Below, piece after piece: positions 19,053 through 27,168 of a DNA stretch of 51,124 nt. The stretch's first letter is position 1. Each line of letters opens with the position of its first letter. The stretch lies in assembly GCA_947455645.1 (NCBI GenBank), contig CANGPA010000009.1, positions 1 through 51,124 of the forward strand, written 5' to 3'. This stretch comes from Hyphomicrobiales bacterium. Its GTDB lineage: Bacteria > Pseudomonadota > Alphaproteobacteria > Rhizobiales > Beijerinckiaceae. The notes beneath the pieces were generated by a model. It made no database searches and was not told where the DNA came from. It saw nothing but the letters and a program-made list of their open reading frames with translations. The translations under genes were made by a program, and so were the position numbers.

Positions 19053-19616
19053 TTAGCCTTTAAATCCAACGGTTATATCCGCTTCTTCGGCTCCGGCCGG
19101 CAGGATAAAATTCGGCTCGATCAGACGGAATTGCGCCTGATTCTCGTCCGCAGGAACCGTTGTTTTCAGCGTCACGGTCTTCGAGGCAACCACCTTGTCG
19201 CCCTTGGTTGCGGTGATGGTGATGGGGGCGGAGACCGCTCCCGGCTTGCCCGCGGTCCCGATCGCGGCAATGCCTTCAACCCCGATTTTCATGACAGTCG
19301 TGCCGTTTTTGCCGGCCGAGCATTCCCGCGCCACGTCGCGAATCGAAAATTGCACACGCACATCGGCCCCCTTGCCCTCGCGCAGCGTCGATCCGCCCTC
19401 GCGTACCTCGACCTTCGGGCACGGGACGTCCGGTTCCTCAACCGCCGCGGCTTGGGGTGCAGGTGCCGGTTTGGGGGCAGAAAACCACCCCGAAAATACC
19501 GAACTGCTGGTGGAAGAGCCAGCCGCGCCCTGTTGCGATCCCCCGCCCATGCAGGCGGCGAGCCCCCATCCCAGAACGACGACGATACCCAACTGACCCA
19601 CGGACCGTTTCATCAT
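19053..19616 (-). CDS. Conserved lipoprotein of unknown function
   Basis: A lipoprotein signal with lipobox LAAC places the mature N-terminal Cys at about residue 22. A low-complexity Gly/Ser/Ala/Pro linker (MGGGSQQGAAGSSTSSS onward) leads to a roughly 115-residue beta-rich domain with two Cys (VPCPKVEVREGGSTLR and RECSAGKNG). I cannot assign a function. The domain pattern is like conserved hypothetical lipoproteins of Hyphomicrobiales. A strong GGAGGAA precedes the ATG. Upstream on the same strand is the IalB-family gene, about 44 bases away, so the two exported proteins may be cotranscribed. Confidence 0.85.
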   Translation of the reverse strand: MMKRSVGQLGIVVVLGWGLAACMGGGSQQGAAGSSTSSSVFSGWFSAPKPAPAPQAAAVEEPDVPCPKVEVREGGSTLREGKGADVRVQFSIRDVARECSAGKNGTTVMKIGVEGIAAIGTAGKPGAVSAPITITATKGDKVVASKTVTLKTTVPADENQAQFRLIEPNFILPAGAEEADITVGFKG

Positions 19617-19660
19617 GGTGTTTCCTCCAAAAGCGCTGAACCTGATCTCAAATCGGTAGA

Positions 19661-20236
19661 TCAGGGCAATCTTGCAAGCCCGCTGGCAAAACCTGCGAGC
19701 GGAATCGGTATGCCCACACCTTCATCCGGCTTGGGGTATATGACAAATAATGCGGTTGAACCGGTGCTGAACCGGCCGATCAGCCCGTCATCCATCGCCA
19801 CTTCGGCCATACAGCCATTGCCCAAACACCGCATAAAGCCGGTCCGTCCGATATCGGTGCCATCGATTTTGAGGCCCAATCCGGCGGGTAAAACCACGCC
19901 CAGCGGCGCCACCACACGCAACAAATGCCCGCCATCGGGCACTTTGAGCACGATCACGACCAGTTGAACGTCCGGTCTGCCATCGGCATAGACATTTTGC
20001 ACCAGCACGCATTGCTCGGTGAGCGCGCCAGCGGGAATTTCGCAGCGCAACGCCCACTCGCCATAAAGCCCCTTGATCGCAGGGTCGGATGTGGTCTGAG
20101 GCGGTGGCGGCGTTGAGGATTGCGGCGCGGTCGGAGCCGCGGGTGATGCCGCTTCAACGGACAGCGTCGCGCAGATGCCGAACAGGGCGCTCAACACGCC
20201 GCGGCACGCATCGCCCATGCTCCGCCTCATCACCAT
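19661..20236 (-). CDS. Invasion-associated locus B (IalB) family secreted protein
   Basis: This 191 aa exported protein has a signal peptide (basic start, hydrophobic core, cleavage near EAASPAAP), then a Pro/Thr/Ser-rich linker, then the IalB domain. LYGEWALRCE, a Cys in LTEQCVLVQNVY, LVVIVLKVPDGGHLLRVVAPLGVVLPAGL and FMRCLGNGCMAEVAMDD show the usual beta structure with paired Cys. IalB is a virulence factor of Bartonella, but the family is widespread in free-living Hyphomicrobiales, where its job is unclear. I chose the ATG at 20236 because GGAG lies upstream; a further ATG six bases in is possible, and the longer reading from 20281 is not signal-like. Confidence 0.88.
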   Translation of the reverse strand: MVMRRSMGDACRGVLSALFGICATLSVEAASPAAPTAPQSSTPPPPQTTSDPAIKGLYGEWALRCEIPAGALTEQCVLVQNVYADGRPDVQLVVIVLKVPDGGHLLRVVAPLGVVLPAGLGLKIDGTDIGRTGFMRCLGNGCMAEVAMDDGLIGRFSTGSTALFVIYPKPDEGVGIPIPLAGFASGLARLP

Positions 20237-20420
20237 TCTATGCTCCTGCCCATCAGGCATGACGTGTTTCATGCGCGCCACCTAAAGCCCGCCCGTCGGA
20301 CCTGTCAAACCTTCGTCAAATGCAGGCCAGCCGCGCACCGTGTGCGACGCCAAAACACCCGGAAAATACCGATTTATCCCCTTGGACACGTTGCACTTTG
20401 TGCACGATTGTGATTTTTGA

Positions 20421-20444
20421 GGGCCGGGCGGCGCAATCCGGCCC
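20421..20444. other. GC-rich inverted repeat upstream of coxB
   Basis: A perfect GGGCCGG/CCGGCCC stem with a ten-base loop lies in the 310-base divergent gap between the IalB-family gene and coxB. There is no T-run. It could be an operator or a leader hairpin. The rest of the gap shows no convincing -35/-10 pair, though a partly symmetrical GTTGCACTTTGTGCAC lies just before it. Confidence 0.45.
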
Positions 20445-20546
20445 TGAGCATGTGTTGTTACGGTGGGGCTCACCTCGCCCATGATTGCCGCGCTCGGGCT
20501 TTTGGGAATGAGACGTCTCCCGCGCCTTGATGGAGATCTGAGCATC

Positions 20547-21407
20547 ATGACACGTTCGATAATCGGTGCCGCGCTTTCGAAATTCGGTGCCGCGCTAGCC
20601 GTCCTTTTCACCGTCGGCTTTGCAAGCGCAGCCCTTGCCGGAACAGGCCAGCCGAGCCCTTGGCAGATGAACATGCAGGTTCCGGTAACGGAATCGGCTG
20701 AGTTCCTTGGTGCTATGCACAATGGCGTCAACATCGTCATCGCGCTGATCTCTGCTTTCGTGCTCTTGCTCCTCATCATCGTGGTGGTGCGGTTCAACGA
20801 GAAAGCCAATCCGGTCCCATCGAAAACGACTCATCACACGGGTCTTGAAATCGCGTGGACCTTGATCCCGGCTTTGATCCTTGTCGGCATTGCGATCCCG
20901 TCGTTCCGTCTGCTCACGATGCAGGTTCAATTGCCGAAGGCCGACATCACCGTGAAGGCCGTTGGTCATCAATGGTACTGGTCTTACGAATATCCGGAAG
21001 ATCAGGGCGGTGGGTTCACATTCGATTCCTATATGCTCTCGCGCGAAGACGCCGCGAAAGCCAATCAACCCGCTTTGCTCGCCGTTGATAACGAGCTTGT
21101 TCTGCCCGCTGGCAAAACCGTGGTCGTGCAAGTGGTTGGCGCAGACGTCATTCACAATTTCGCGGTTCCGTCTTTCGGCATTCGTATGGATGCTGTTCCG
21201 GGTCGCTTGAACCAGACATGGTTCAAGACTGATCGCGAAGGCATGTATTATGGCCAATGCTCGCGTCTTTGCGGCGCAAACCATGCTTATATGCCAATTG
21301 CGGTTCGCATCGTCAGCCCCGATGCTTATGCGTCATGGCTCACGGAAGCGAAAAAGAAATTCGCATCGCTTGATCAGCAAAATCTCGCAATCGCATCGAA
21401 CGAGTAA
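20547..21407 (+). CDS. coxB: Cytochrome c oxidase subunit II
   Basis: Subunit II of aa3-type oxidase takes electrons from cytochrome c through the dinuclear CuA centre. The 286 aa product has a signal peptide ending near ASAALAG, two membrane helices (the first around VNIVIALISAFVLLLLIIVVV) and a C-terminal cupredoxin domain. The CuA ligands are in QCSRLCGANHAYM: C238, C242, H246 and M249. The aromatic patch HQWYWSYEYPE is the electron entry site. The ATG at 20547 is preferred over an in-frame GTG at 20463 because it gives a normal signal peptide and has GGAG upstream. Confidence 0.97.
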   Translation: MTRSIIGAALSKFGAALAVLFTVGFASAALAGTGQPSPWQMNMQVPVTESAEFLGAMHNGVNIVIALISAFVLLLLIIVVVRFNEKANPVPSKTTHHTGLEIAWTLIPALILVGIAIPSFRLLTMQVQLPKADITVKAVGHQWYWSYEYPEDQGGGFTFDSYMLSREDAAKANQPALLAVDNELVLPAGKTVVVQVVGADVIHNFAVPSFGIRMDAVPGRLNQTWFKTDREGMYYGQCSRLCGANHAYMPIAVRIVSPDAYASWLTEAKKKFASLDQQNLAIASNE

Positions 21408-21512
21408 GTCAAAAGAAAGATTGCCGGGCGATAACCGTGTCGCCCGCAAGAAATCAGAATTTCAAACGCAATCAGAACTTCATAAGCAATCAGAATTCTT
21501 GGGAACAGAAGA

Positions 21513-23126
21513 ATGGCAAACGCAGCTTCAGCTCATGACGCCCATCACGACCACCCTACCGGTTGGAAGCGTTGGGTCATGTCGACCAACCACAAGGACA
21601 TCGGCACGATGTACCTGATCTTCGCGATCACGGCAGGTCTGGTCGGCGGCTTCCTCTCGATTGCAATGCGTCTCGAGCTTCAAGAGCCGGGATTGCAGTA
21701 TTTCACCAATCCGCAGACCTATAACGTATTCGTGACAGGTCACGGCTTGATCATGGTGTTCTTCGTGGTCATGCCTGCGGTCATCGGCGGCTATGGCAAC
21801 TGGTTTGTGCCCTTGATGATCGGCGCACCCGACATGGCCTTCCCGCGCATGAACAACATCTCGTTCTGGTTGCTTCCTGCCGCGCTGGGCCTTCTGCTCA
21901 TCTCGCTGTTTGTGGAAGGGGCACCGGGTTCAAACGGTTTTGGTGGCGGGTGGACGGTTTATCCGCCGCTCTCGACCATGGGTCATCCGGGTCCCGCGCT
22001 CGATTTCGGTATTCTCTCGCTCCATCTTGCGGGTGCGTCATCGATCTTGGGTGCGATCAATTTCATCACCACGATTTTGAACATGCGCGCGCCGGGCATG
22101 ACGATGCATAAAATGCCTTTGCTGGCTTGGGCATTGCTCGTCACCGCGTTCTTGCTCTTGCTCTCGCTTCCCGTTCTCGCGGGCGCGATCACGATGCTTC
22201 TTACCGATCGCAATTTCGGTACGGCGTTCTTTGATCCTGCCAATGGCGGCGATCCGATCCTCTATCAGCACCTCTTCTGGTTCTTTGGTCATCCGGAAGT
22301 GTACATCATGATTTTGCCGGGCTTCGGCATTGTCAGCCACATCATCTCGACCTTCTCGAAAAAGCCGATCTTCGGTTATCTCGGCATGGCTTACGCGATG
22401 GTGGCGATTGGTGCGGTGGGCTTCATCGTCTGGGCGCATCACATGTACACCGCAGGCCTTGCGCTCAACACGCAGCGTTACTTCGTGTTCGCAACTATGG
22501 TGATTGCGGTGCCAACGGGTGTGAAGATCTTCTCGTGGATTGCCACAATGTGGGGCGGTTCATTGCGCTTCACAGCGGCGATGCAATGGGCGATCGGCTT
22601 CATCTTCCTCTTCACGGTTGGTGGTGTGACAGGCGTCGTTCTCTCGAATGCCGGTCTCGATCGTAACTTGCACAACACCTATTATGTTGTGGCTCACTTC
22701 CATTACGTGTTGTCGCTCGGTGCGGTGTTCTCGATCTTTGCGGGCTTCTATTATTGGTTCCCGAAAATGTCGGGCCGCATCATTCCGGAATCGATCGGCA
22801 TCCTCCATTTCTGGATCTCGTTCATCGGCGCGAATGTGCTCTTCTTCCCGATGCACTTCACGGGCCTGTCGGGTATGCCACGTCACTATGTGGACTATCC
22901 CGATGCGTTCGCCGGATGGAACCGCATATCGTCTTACGGCTCCTATATTTTCGCTGCCGGTTTGCTCGTATTCTTCTACGGCATCCTGCGCGCCTATCTG
23001 AGCCCTGTGCGTGCCGCGGATAATCCATGGGGCGTTGGTGCTACGACGCTGGAGTGGACACTCACCTCTCCGCCTCCGCATCACCAGTTCGAGACCCTGC
23101 CGCGCATCGCCGGTGGCAGTCACTGA
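21513..23126 (+). CDS. coxA: Cytochrome c oxidase subunit I
   Basis: This is the catalytic subunit of aa3-type oxidase, carrying heme a, heme a3 and CuB and reducing oxygen while pumping protons. The 537 aa, 12-helix protein shows the expected ligands. [13 protein letters not shown] holds a heme a ligand. [14 protein letters not shown] holds the CuB His and the cross-linked Tyr. HHMYTAG supplies the CuB His pair, and [17 protein letters not shown] the heme a3/a His pair. The D-channel region [24 protein letters not shown] is intact, so a proton-pumping A-type oxidase is likely. The 105-base spacer after coxB contains three short direct repeats. Confidence 0.98.
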   Translation: MANAASAHDAHHDHPTGWKRWVMSTNHKDIGTMYLIFAITAGLVGGFLSIAMRLELQEPGLQYFTNPQTYNVFVTGHGLIMVFFVVMPAVIGGYGNWFVPLMIGAPDMAFPRMNNISFWLLPAALGLLLISLFVEGAPGSNGFGGGWTVYPPLSTMGHPGPALDFGILSLHLAGASSILGAINFITTILNMRAPGMTMHKMPLLAWALLVTAFLLLLSLPVLAGAITMLLTDRNFGTAFFDPANGGDPILYQHLFWFFGHPEVYIMILPGFGIVSHIISTFSKKPIFGYLGMAYAMVAIGAVGFIVWAHHMYTAGLALNTQRYFVFATMVIAVPTGVKIFSWIATMWGGSLRFTAAMQWAIGFIFLFTVGGVTGVVLSNAGLDRNLHNTYYVVAHFHYVLSLGAVFSIFAGFYYWFPKMSGRIIPESIGILHFWISFIGANVLFFPMHFTGLSGMPRHYVDYPDAFAGWNRISSYGSYIFAAGLLVFFYGILRAYLSPVRAADNPWGVGATTLEWTLTSPPPHHQFETLPRIAGGSH

Positions 23127-23177
23127 TCCCAAGCGTTCGAGTCCGGTCACCGAACCGATCAGTCTCAGATAAAGTCC

Positions 23178-23200
23178 GGAGCGGGATAAAATCCCGCTCC
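23178..23200. other. Perfect hairpin between coxA and ctaB
   Basis: A ten-base perfect stem, GGAGCGGGAT/ATCCCGCTCC, encloses an AAA loop. No T-run follows; instead the next bases hold a GTTCCGGAAC palindrome (23205-23214). It lies about 50 bases after the coxA stop and 33 before ctaB. It may stabilise the coxBA message or partly attenuate downstream genes; this is inferred from position only. Confidence 0.7.
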
Positions 23201-23232
23201 GTCCCGTTCCGGAACCCTGTTTTCGACCAGAA

Positions 23233-24204
23233 ATGACCCCGATGACGCTCGCAGCCGAACCCGTCGCCCCCTCTTCTTCCGCGCTCGACGCGGAGCGGCC
23301 GACCATCGCCTTCGGCACCGCGCGCGATTACTACGAGCTTCTCAAACCGCGCGTAATGCAGCTCGTGATTTTCACGGCTTTGGTCGGGATGCTCACCGCG
23401 CCGGGTCCGATCAATCCGATTATCGGCTTTGCCAGCCTGCTGGCGATTGCGGTGGGTGCAGGCGCCTCGGGCTGCCTCAATATGTGGTATGATGCGGGCA
23501 TTGATGCGCTGATGACGCGCACCTCAAAACGCCCCATTCCCGCAGGGTCGATCCAGCCGGGCGAAGCGCTCGCTTTCGGCATGACCTTGTCCATCGGCTC
23601 GGTCCTATTTTTAGGCCTGATTGCGAATTGGTACGCGGCGGCGTTTCTCGCCTTCACGATTTTCTTCTATGTCGTCATCTACACAATGTGGCTCAAACAT
23701 TGGACGGCGCAGAACATCGTGATTGGTGGCGCGGCCGGCGCCTTCCCGCCCATGATCGGCTATATGGCAATCACGGGCTCGTTCAATCTTGAGAGCTTTC
23801 TCTATTTCCTTCTGATCTTTGTTTGGACGCCGCCCCATTTTTGGGCGCTCGCTCTGGTCAAGAGCCATGAATATGCGCGCGCCGGCGTACCGATGTTGCC
23901 GGTCGTTGCCGGACCGGATGCCACCCGCGCACAAATCCTCTGGTATGCGCTCGCGCTCATTCCGGTCGGCATGGCCCCGGCCTTGCTGTCTGGCGCGGGA
24001 TATTTCTATCTTGTTGTCGCCACCGTGTTCGGCCTTGTTCTCGCCGCTTTGGCCTATGATCTTTATCGCAAGCGTGAGGGCGATGCGGCACGCAAAGCCG
24101 CGTTCCGCCTGTTTGGAACATCCATTCTCTATCTCTTCGGCCTGTTTGGCGCGCGTCTTGTCGAACAGCTTCTGCCCCTGTTGCCATGGAGTCTGCTGAA
24201 ATGA
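23233..24204 (+). CDS. ctaB: Protoheme IX farnesyltransferase (heme O synthase)
   Basis: CtaB attaches a farnesyl group to heme B to make heme O, the precursor of heme A used by CoxA. The 323 aa membrane protein belongs to the UbiA superfamily, with YYELLKPRVMQLVIFTALVGM near the N-terminus. The first Asp-rich motif is MWYDAGIDALMTRTSKRPIPAG (about residues 86-107), and the second region is FVWTPPHFWALALVKSHEYARAGVPMLP. About nine membrane helices are present. It is placed between coxA and ctaG, and its stop overlaps the next small gene by four bases. Confidence 0.96.
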   Translation: MTPMTLAAEPVAPSSSALDAERPTIAFGTARDYYELLKPRVMQLVIFTALVGMLTAPGPINPIIGFASLLAIAVGAGASGCLNMWYDAGIDALMTRTSKRPIPAGSIQPGEALAFGMTLSIGSVLFLGLIANWYAAAFLAFTIFFYVVIYTMWLKHWTAQNIVIGGAAGAFPPMIGYMAITGSFNLESFLYFLLIFVWTPPHFWALALVKSHEYARAGVPMLPVVAGPDATRAQILWYALALIPVGMAPALLSGAGYFYLVVATVFGLVLAALAYDLYRKREGDAARKAAFRLFGTSILYLFGLFGARLVEQLLPLLPWSLLK

Positions 24205-24368
24205 GCGCCGAACATTATCCCGAAATTCCGCAACTTACGGCAGAAGAAATCAAGCGCCGCAATGCCCGTTCGCGTGCGCTCGGTTTGTTTCTGGGTGCGC
24301 TCGTCATTTTGTTCTTCGTGGTCACCATCGCCAAACTCGGCGGCAATGTTTTGAACCGCCCGCTCTGA
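24201..24368 (+). CDS. CoxF-like single-pass membrane microprotein
   Basis: This 55-residue protein has a charged N-terminus (EEIKRRNARSR) followed by one membrane helix (ALGLFLGALVILFFVVTIAKL) and a short tail. The ATG at 24201 overlaps the ctaB stop (ATGA), which makes it a real coupled gene; an in-frame ATG 15 bases upstream inside ctaB is less likely. Small proteins of this design between ctaB and ctaG in alphaproteobacteria are labelled CoxF or hypothetical. A role in oxidase assembly is inferred from position alone. Confidence 0.85.
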   Translation: MSAEHYPEIPQLTAEEIKRRNARSRALGLFLGALVILFFVVTIAKLGGNVLNRPL

Positions 24369-24372
24369 TCGC

Positions 24373-24969
24373 ATGACCGCACAACCCACCCCGTCCAGCA
24401 GCCTGCCGATCCGCGCCACGCTTGCGGCGTGTCTGGCGGTCGTCATGCTGATGGTAGGGGCGGCCTATGCGGCGGTGCCGCTCTATCGCCTCTTCTGCCA
24501 GCTTACCGGATTTGGCGGCACGACCCGCGTGGCCACCTCGGCACCGGATACCGCGCTCGGACGGCCCATCTCCGTGCGCCTCGATGCGAATGTCGCACCG
24601 GGTCTGATGTGGAGCTTCAAGCCGGAGACGCCGGTCGTGTCCTTGAAGATCGGCGAAACCACGACGGTTTTTTATAAAATTACCAATCGCGGCCCCCGCA
24701 CCACAACCGCGCAGGCCACCTACAATGTCCAGCCCGATATGGCGGGCAGCTATTTCAACAAGCTGCAATGTTTCTGCTTTTCGGACGTCACATTGAAGCC
24801 GGGCGAGACGCTGGATGTGCCGGTGGTTTTCTTCGTCGATCCGGCGCTGTCCGCCGACAAGGACATCGCCAATCTCGACACGATTACGCTTTCCTACACC
24901 TTCTTTCCCTCCAAGACCCCAAAATCACCGGTTGCGGAGTTGACAGAGCCACCCAAACCGCAATTGTAG
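24373..24969 (+). CDS. ctaG: Cytochrome c oxidase assembly protein CtaG/Cox11
   Basis: This copper chaperone delivers Cu to the CuB site of CoxA. The 198 aa protein has one N-terminal membrane anchor (ATLAACLAVVMLMVGAAYAAVPLY) and a periplasmic Cox11 domain. The copper-binding motif KLQCFCFS carries C133 and C135. FFVDPALSADKDIANLDTITLSYTFF is the conserved C-terminal signature. A further Cys in PLYRLFCQLTGFGG near the membrane is typical of the family. It begins four bases after the preceding microprotein. Confidence 0.97.
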   Translation: MTAQPTPSSSLPIRATLAACLAVVMLMVGAAYAAVPLYRLFCQLTGFGGTTRVATSAPDTALGRPISVRLDANVAPGLMWSFKPETPVVSLKIGETTTVFYKITNRGPRTTTAQATYNVQPDMAGSYFNKLQCFCFSDVTLKPGETLDVPVVFFVDPALSADKDIANLDTITLSYTFFPSKTPKSPVAELTEPPKPQL

Positions 24970-25026
24970 CCACCTGAATGAGCGGGATGTCGCGTGAGCG
25001 GCCCCGTATAAGACCGGAGACCCGAT

Positions 25027-25893
25027 ATGGCCGACGCGCACGCAAGAAACCACGACTATCACATCGTCGATCCAAGCCCCTGGCCGTTTGTCGGCTCGGT
25101 CAGCGCCTTCATCTTTGCGGTGGGCGCGATCATGACGATGAAGGGCTTACATATCGGCACCCTCAAGGCGGGCCCGATCGTGTTCGGCCTCGGCCTTCTC
25201 GGCGTTCTCTACACGATGATGTCGTGGTGGTCAGACGTGATCAACGAGGCGCAAAATCGCGGCAATCACACGCGCATCGTTCAAATGCATCATCGCTACG
25301 GCATGATCATGTTCATCGCGTCCGAAGTGATGTTCTTCGTGGCCTGGTTCTGGGCCTTCTTCGACTCGAGCATCTATGCCGGCGAAGAGAAGGCCTTTTT
25401 GCGCTATGAATTCACCGGCGGCCATTGGCCTCCGCATGGCATCGAAGTGCTTGATCCCTGGCACCTGCCTTTGCTCAACACGCTGCTTTTGCTCACCTCG
25501 TCAACTACTGTGACATGGGCGCACCACGCGCTCTTGCACAATGATCGTCAGGGATTGAAGCAGGGCCTCTGGCTCACAATCATCCTCGCCGTCTGCTTCA
25601 CAGGCGTGCAGGCTTATGAATATACGCATGCGGAATTCAGCTTCGCCGGCAACATCTATGGTGCAACCTTCTTCATGGCCACGGGCTTCCATGGTTTCCA
25701 TGTGATCGTGGGCACCATCTTCTTGGCGGTCTGCCTCATGCGCGCCACGCGCGGTGACTTCACGCCAAAGCAGCATCTCGGCTTCGAATTTGCTGCATGG
25801 TATTGGCACTTCGTGGACGTGGTATGGATGTTCCTCTTTGTCTCGATCTATCTGTGGGGCTCGCATTGGGGTTCGATTGTTCACAATCACTGA
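25027..25893 (+). CDS. coxC: Cytochrome c oxidase subunit III
   Basis: Subunit III of aa3 oxidase stabilises proton uptake by subunit I. The 288 aa protein has seven membrane helices and family motifs: HDYHIVDPSPWPFVGS at the N-terminus, MFIASEVMFFVAWFWAFF, EYTHAEFSFAGNIYGATFFMATGFHGFHVIVGTIFL, and the C-terminal FEFAAWYWHFVDVVWMFLFVSIYLWG. GGAGA precedes the ATG. It is the last oxidase subunit gene, and a strong terminator follows 20 bases after the stop. Confidence 0.98.
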   Translation: MADAHARNHDYHIVDPSPWPFVGSVSAFIFAVGAIMTMKGLHIGTLKAGPIVFGLGLLGVLYTMMSWWSDVINEAQNRGNHTRIVQMHHRYGMIMFIASEVMFFVAWFWAFFDSSIYAGEEKAFLRYEFTGGHWPPHGIEVLDPWHLPLLNTLLLLTSSTTVTWAHHALLHNDRQGLKQGLWLTIILAVCFTGVQAYEYTHAEFSFAGNIYGATFFMATGFHGFHVIVGTIFLAVCLMRATRGDFTPKQHLGFEFAAWYWHFVDVVWMFLFVSIYLWGSHWGSIVHNH

Positions 25894-25913
25894 TCGGCCT
25901 GCACGACCCATTC

Positions 25914-25940
25914 AAGGGGCGGCGTAAGCCGCCCCTTTTT
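25914..25940 (+). terminator. Intrinsic terminator after coxC
   Basis: A ten-base stem AAGGGGCGGC/GCCGCCCCTT with a four-base GTAA loop runs into five T and, two bases on, a second T-rich stretch. It should end most cox operon transcripts, leaving DUF983-surf1 and the genes beyond to weaker read-through or their own promoter. Confidence 0.93.
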
Positions 25941-25963
25941 CTTTTTGAGAAGAACCAACACCG

Positions 25964-26341
25964 ATGACACAACCTCTCCCGCCATCACGCGACGCCGGAC
26001 AGAGCGCAGGCTTCAAAGGACGGTGCCCGCGGTGTGGCGAAGGCAAACTGTTTTCCGGTTACATTGCATTGGCTCCGCGTTGCACCGTGTGCGGCCTTGA
26101 TTACAGCTTTGCTGATTCCGCCGATGGCCCCGCGGTTTTCGTGATGTTGATTGCGGGATTTATCGTGCTTGGCACAGCGCTTTATGTCGATGCGACCTAT
26201 GAACCGCCGCTTCTTCTTTTGGCCGCAATTTTCTTGCCCCTTATGGCCGTGGTCAGTCTGGGTCTCATCCGTCCTTTGAAAGGCTGGCTGATTGCCGCGC
26301 AATATCGCAACAAGGCCGAACAGGGACAGCTTGAGCGCTAA
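25964..26341 (+). CDS. DUF983 family zinc-ribbon membrane protein
   Basis: This 125 aa protein has an N-terminal zinc ribbon (CPRCGEGKLFSGYIALAPRCTVCGLD, two CxxC pairs) and two membrane helices (VFVMLIAGFIVLGTALYV and LLLLAAIFLPLMAVVSLGLI). It matches DUF983, a family found between coxC and surf1 in many alphaproteobacteria. No molecular function is established. Its position points to oxidase biogenesis, as inference. It starts behind the coxC terminator and ends 24 bases before surf1. Confidence 0.92.
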   Translation: MTQPLPPSRDAGQSAGFKGRCPRCGEGKLFSGYIALAPRCTVCGLDYSFADSADGPAVFVMLIAGFIVLGTALYVDATYEPPLLLLAAIFLPLMAVVSLGLIRPLKGWLIAAQYRNKAEQGQLER

Positions 26342-26365
26342 AATGATCATGGGGTCGAGCAAATC

Positions 26366-27103
26366 ATGAACACGACGCGACGCCTGATCATTCCGGGCTT
26401 GTTTACAGCGCTGGCCTTTGTCTGTCTGGTCGGTCTCGGCATCTGGCAACTCGAACGCTTGCACGAGAAAGAAGCGCTGCTGGCGCGCATCGCGGAACGG
26501 CTTGAGCAAGCCCCCGTTGCCCTGCCCGCTGAGTCTGAATGGGCCGCGCTTGCGCCATCCGATTATGATTATCGCAAAGTCACGCTCACCGGTCGTTTTC
26601 TGCAACAGCGTGAAACACATCTCTTCAGCTTTATCGCAAAAGGCGAGCGCGGCGATACGATTCCGGGCTATATGGTCTTCACACCATTGGTGCTTGAGAA
26701 CGGTGCCACCGTCATCATCAATCGCGGCTTTGTTCCGGAAGCCTTGAAAGATCAGAGCCTGCGCACTGCAGGGCAGCTCGAAGGGCCCGTCAGCATCACC
26801 GGCCTTATGCGCGCACCCGAAAAACGCGGCCTTTTCACACCGGCTGATAGCATCGAAAAAAACATCTATTTCACGCGCGATGCCAAAATCCTCGCTGAGG
26901 CGTTGAACCTGCCCCGCGTGGCCGCTTTCACCATTGATGCGGACGAGACACCGGTTCCGGGCGGCGCACCGCTCGGCGGGCAGACGATCGTGTCCGTGCC
27001 CAATAATCACCTGCAATATGCGCTGACATGGTTTGCGCTTGCGCTCGCCCTTCTCGGCGTCTTTGTCGCCTTTGTCCGCAAAGCGGGAACACGGGCGGCG
27101 TGA
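26366..27103 (+). CDS. surf1: SURF1 family cytochrome oxidase assembly protein
   Basis: Surf1 helps insert heme a into subunit I of aa3 oxidases. The 245 aa protein has one membrane helix at each end (IIPGLFTALAFVCLVGLGIWQLERL and NHLQYALTWFALALALLGVFVAFVRK) around a periplasmic domain. Family motifs are LGIWQLERLHEK, VIINRGFVPE, and PNNHLQYALTWF, which includes the conserved His and Tyr. It follows the DUF983 gene closely and precedes thrC by 65 bases. Confidence 0.95.
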   Translation: MNTTRRLIIPGLFTALAFVCLVGLGIWQLERLHEKEALLARIAERLEQAPVALPAESEWAALAPSDYDYRKVTLTGRFLQQRETHLFSFIAKGERGDTIPGYMVFTPLVLENGATVIINRGFVPEALKDQSLRTAGQLEGPVSITGLMRAPEKRGLFTPADSIEKNIYFTRDAKILAEALNLPRVAAFTIDADETPVPGGAPLGGQTIVSVPNNHLQYALTWFALALALLGVFVAFVRKAGTRAA

Positions 27104-27168
27104 GTCGGCTTGCCAGCCGAGCGTCCAGTTCGTAAGGAACGTCAAACTCGTTAAGGACGCTTTGCACC

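Noticed and set aside
18930-19967. 345-codon plus-strand frame near the riboswitch
   Set aside because: It covers the riboswitch 5' end, the lipoprotein gene and part of the IalB-family gene antisense; its composition is low-complexity and has no motif.
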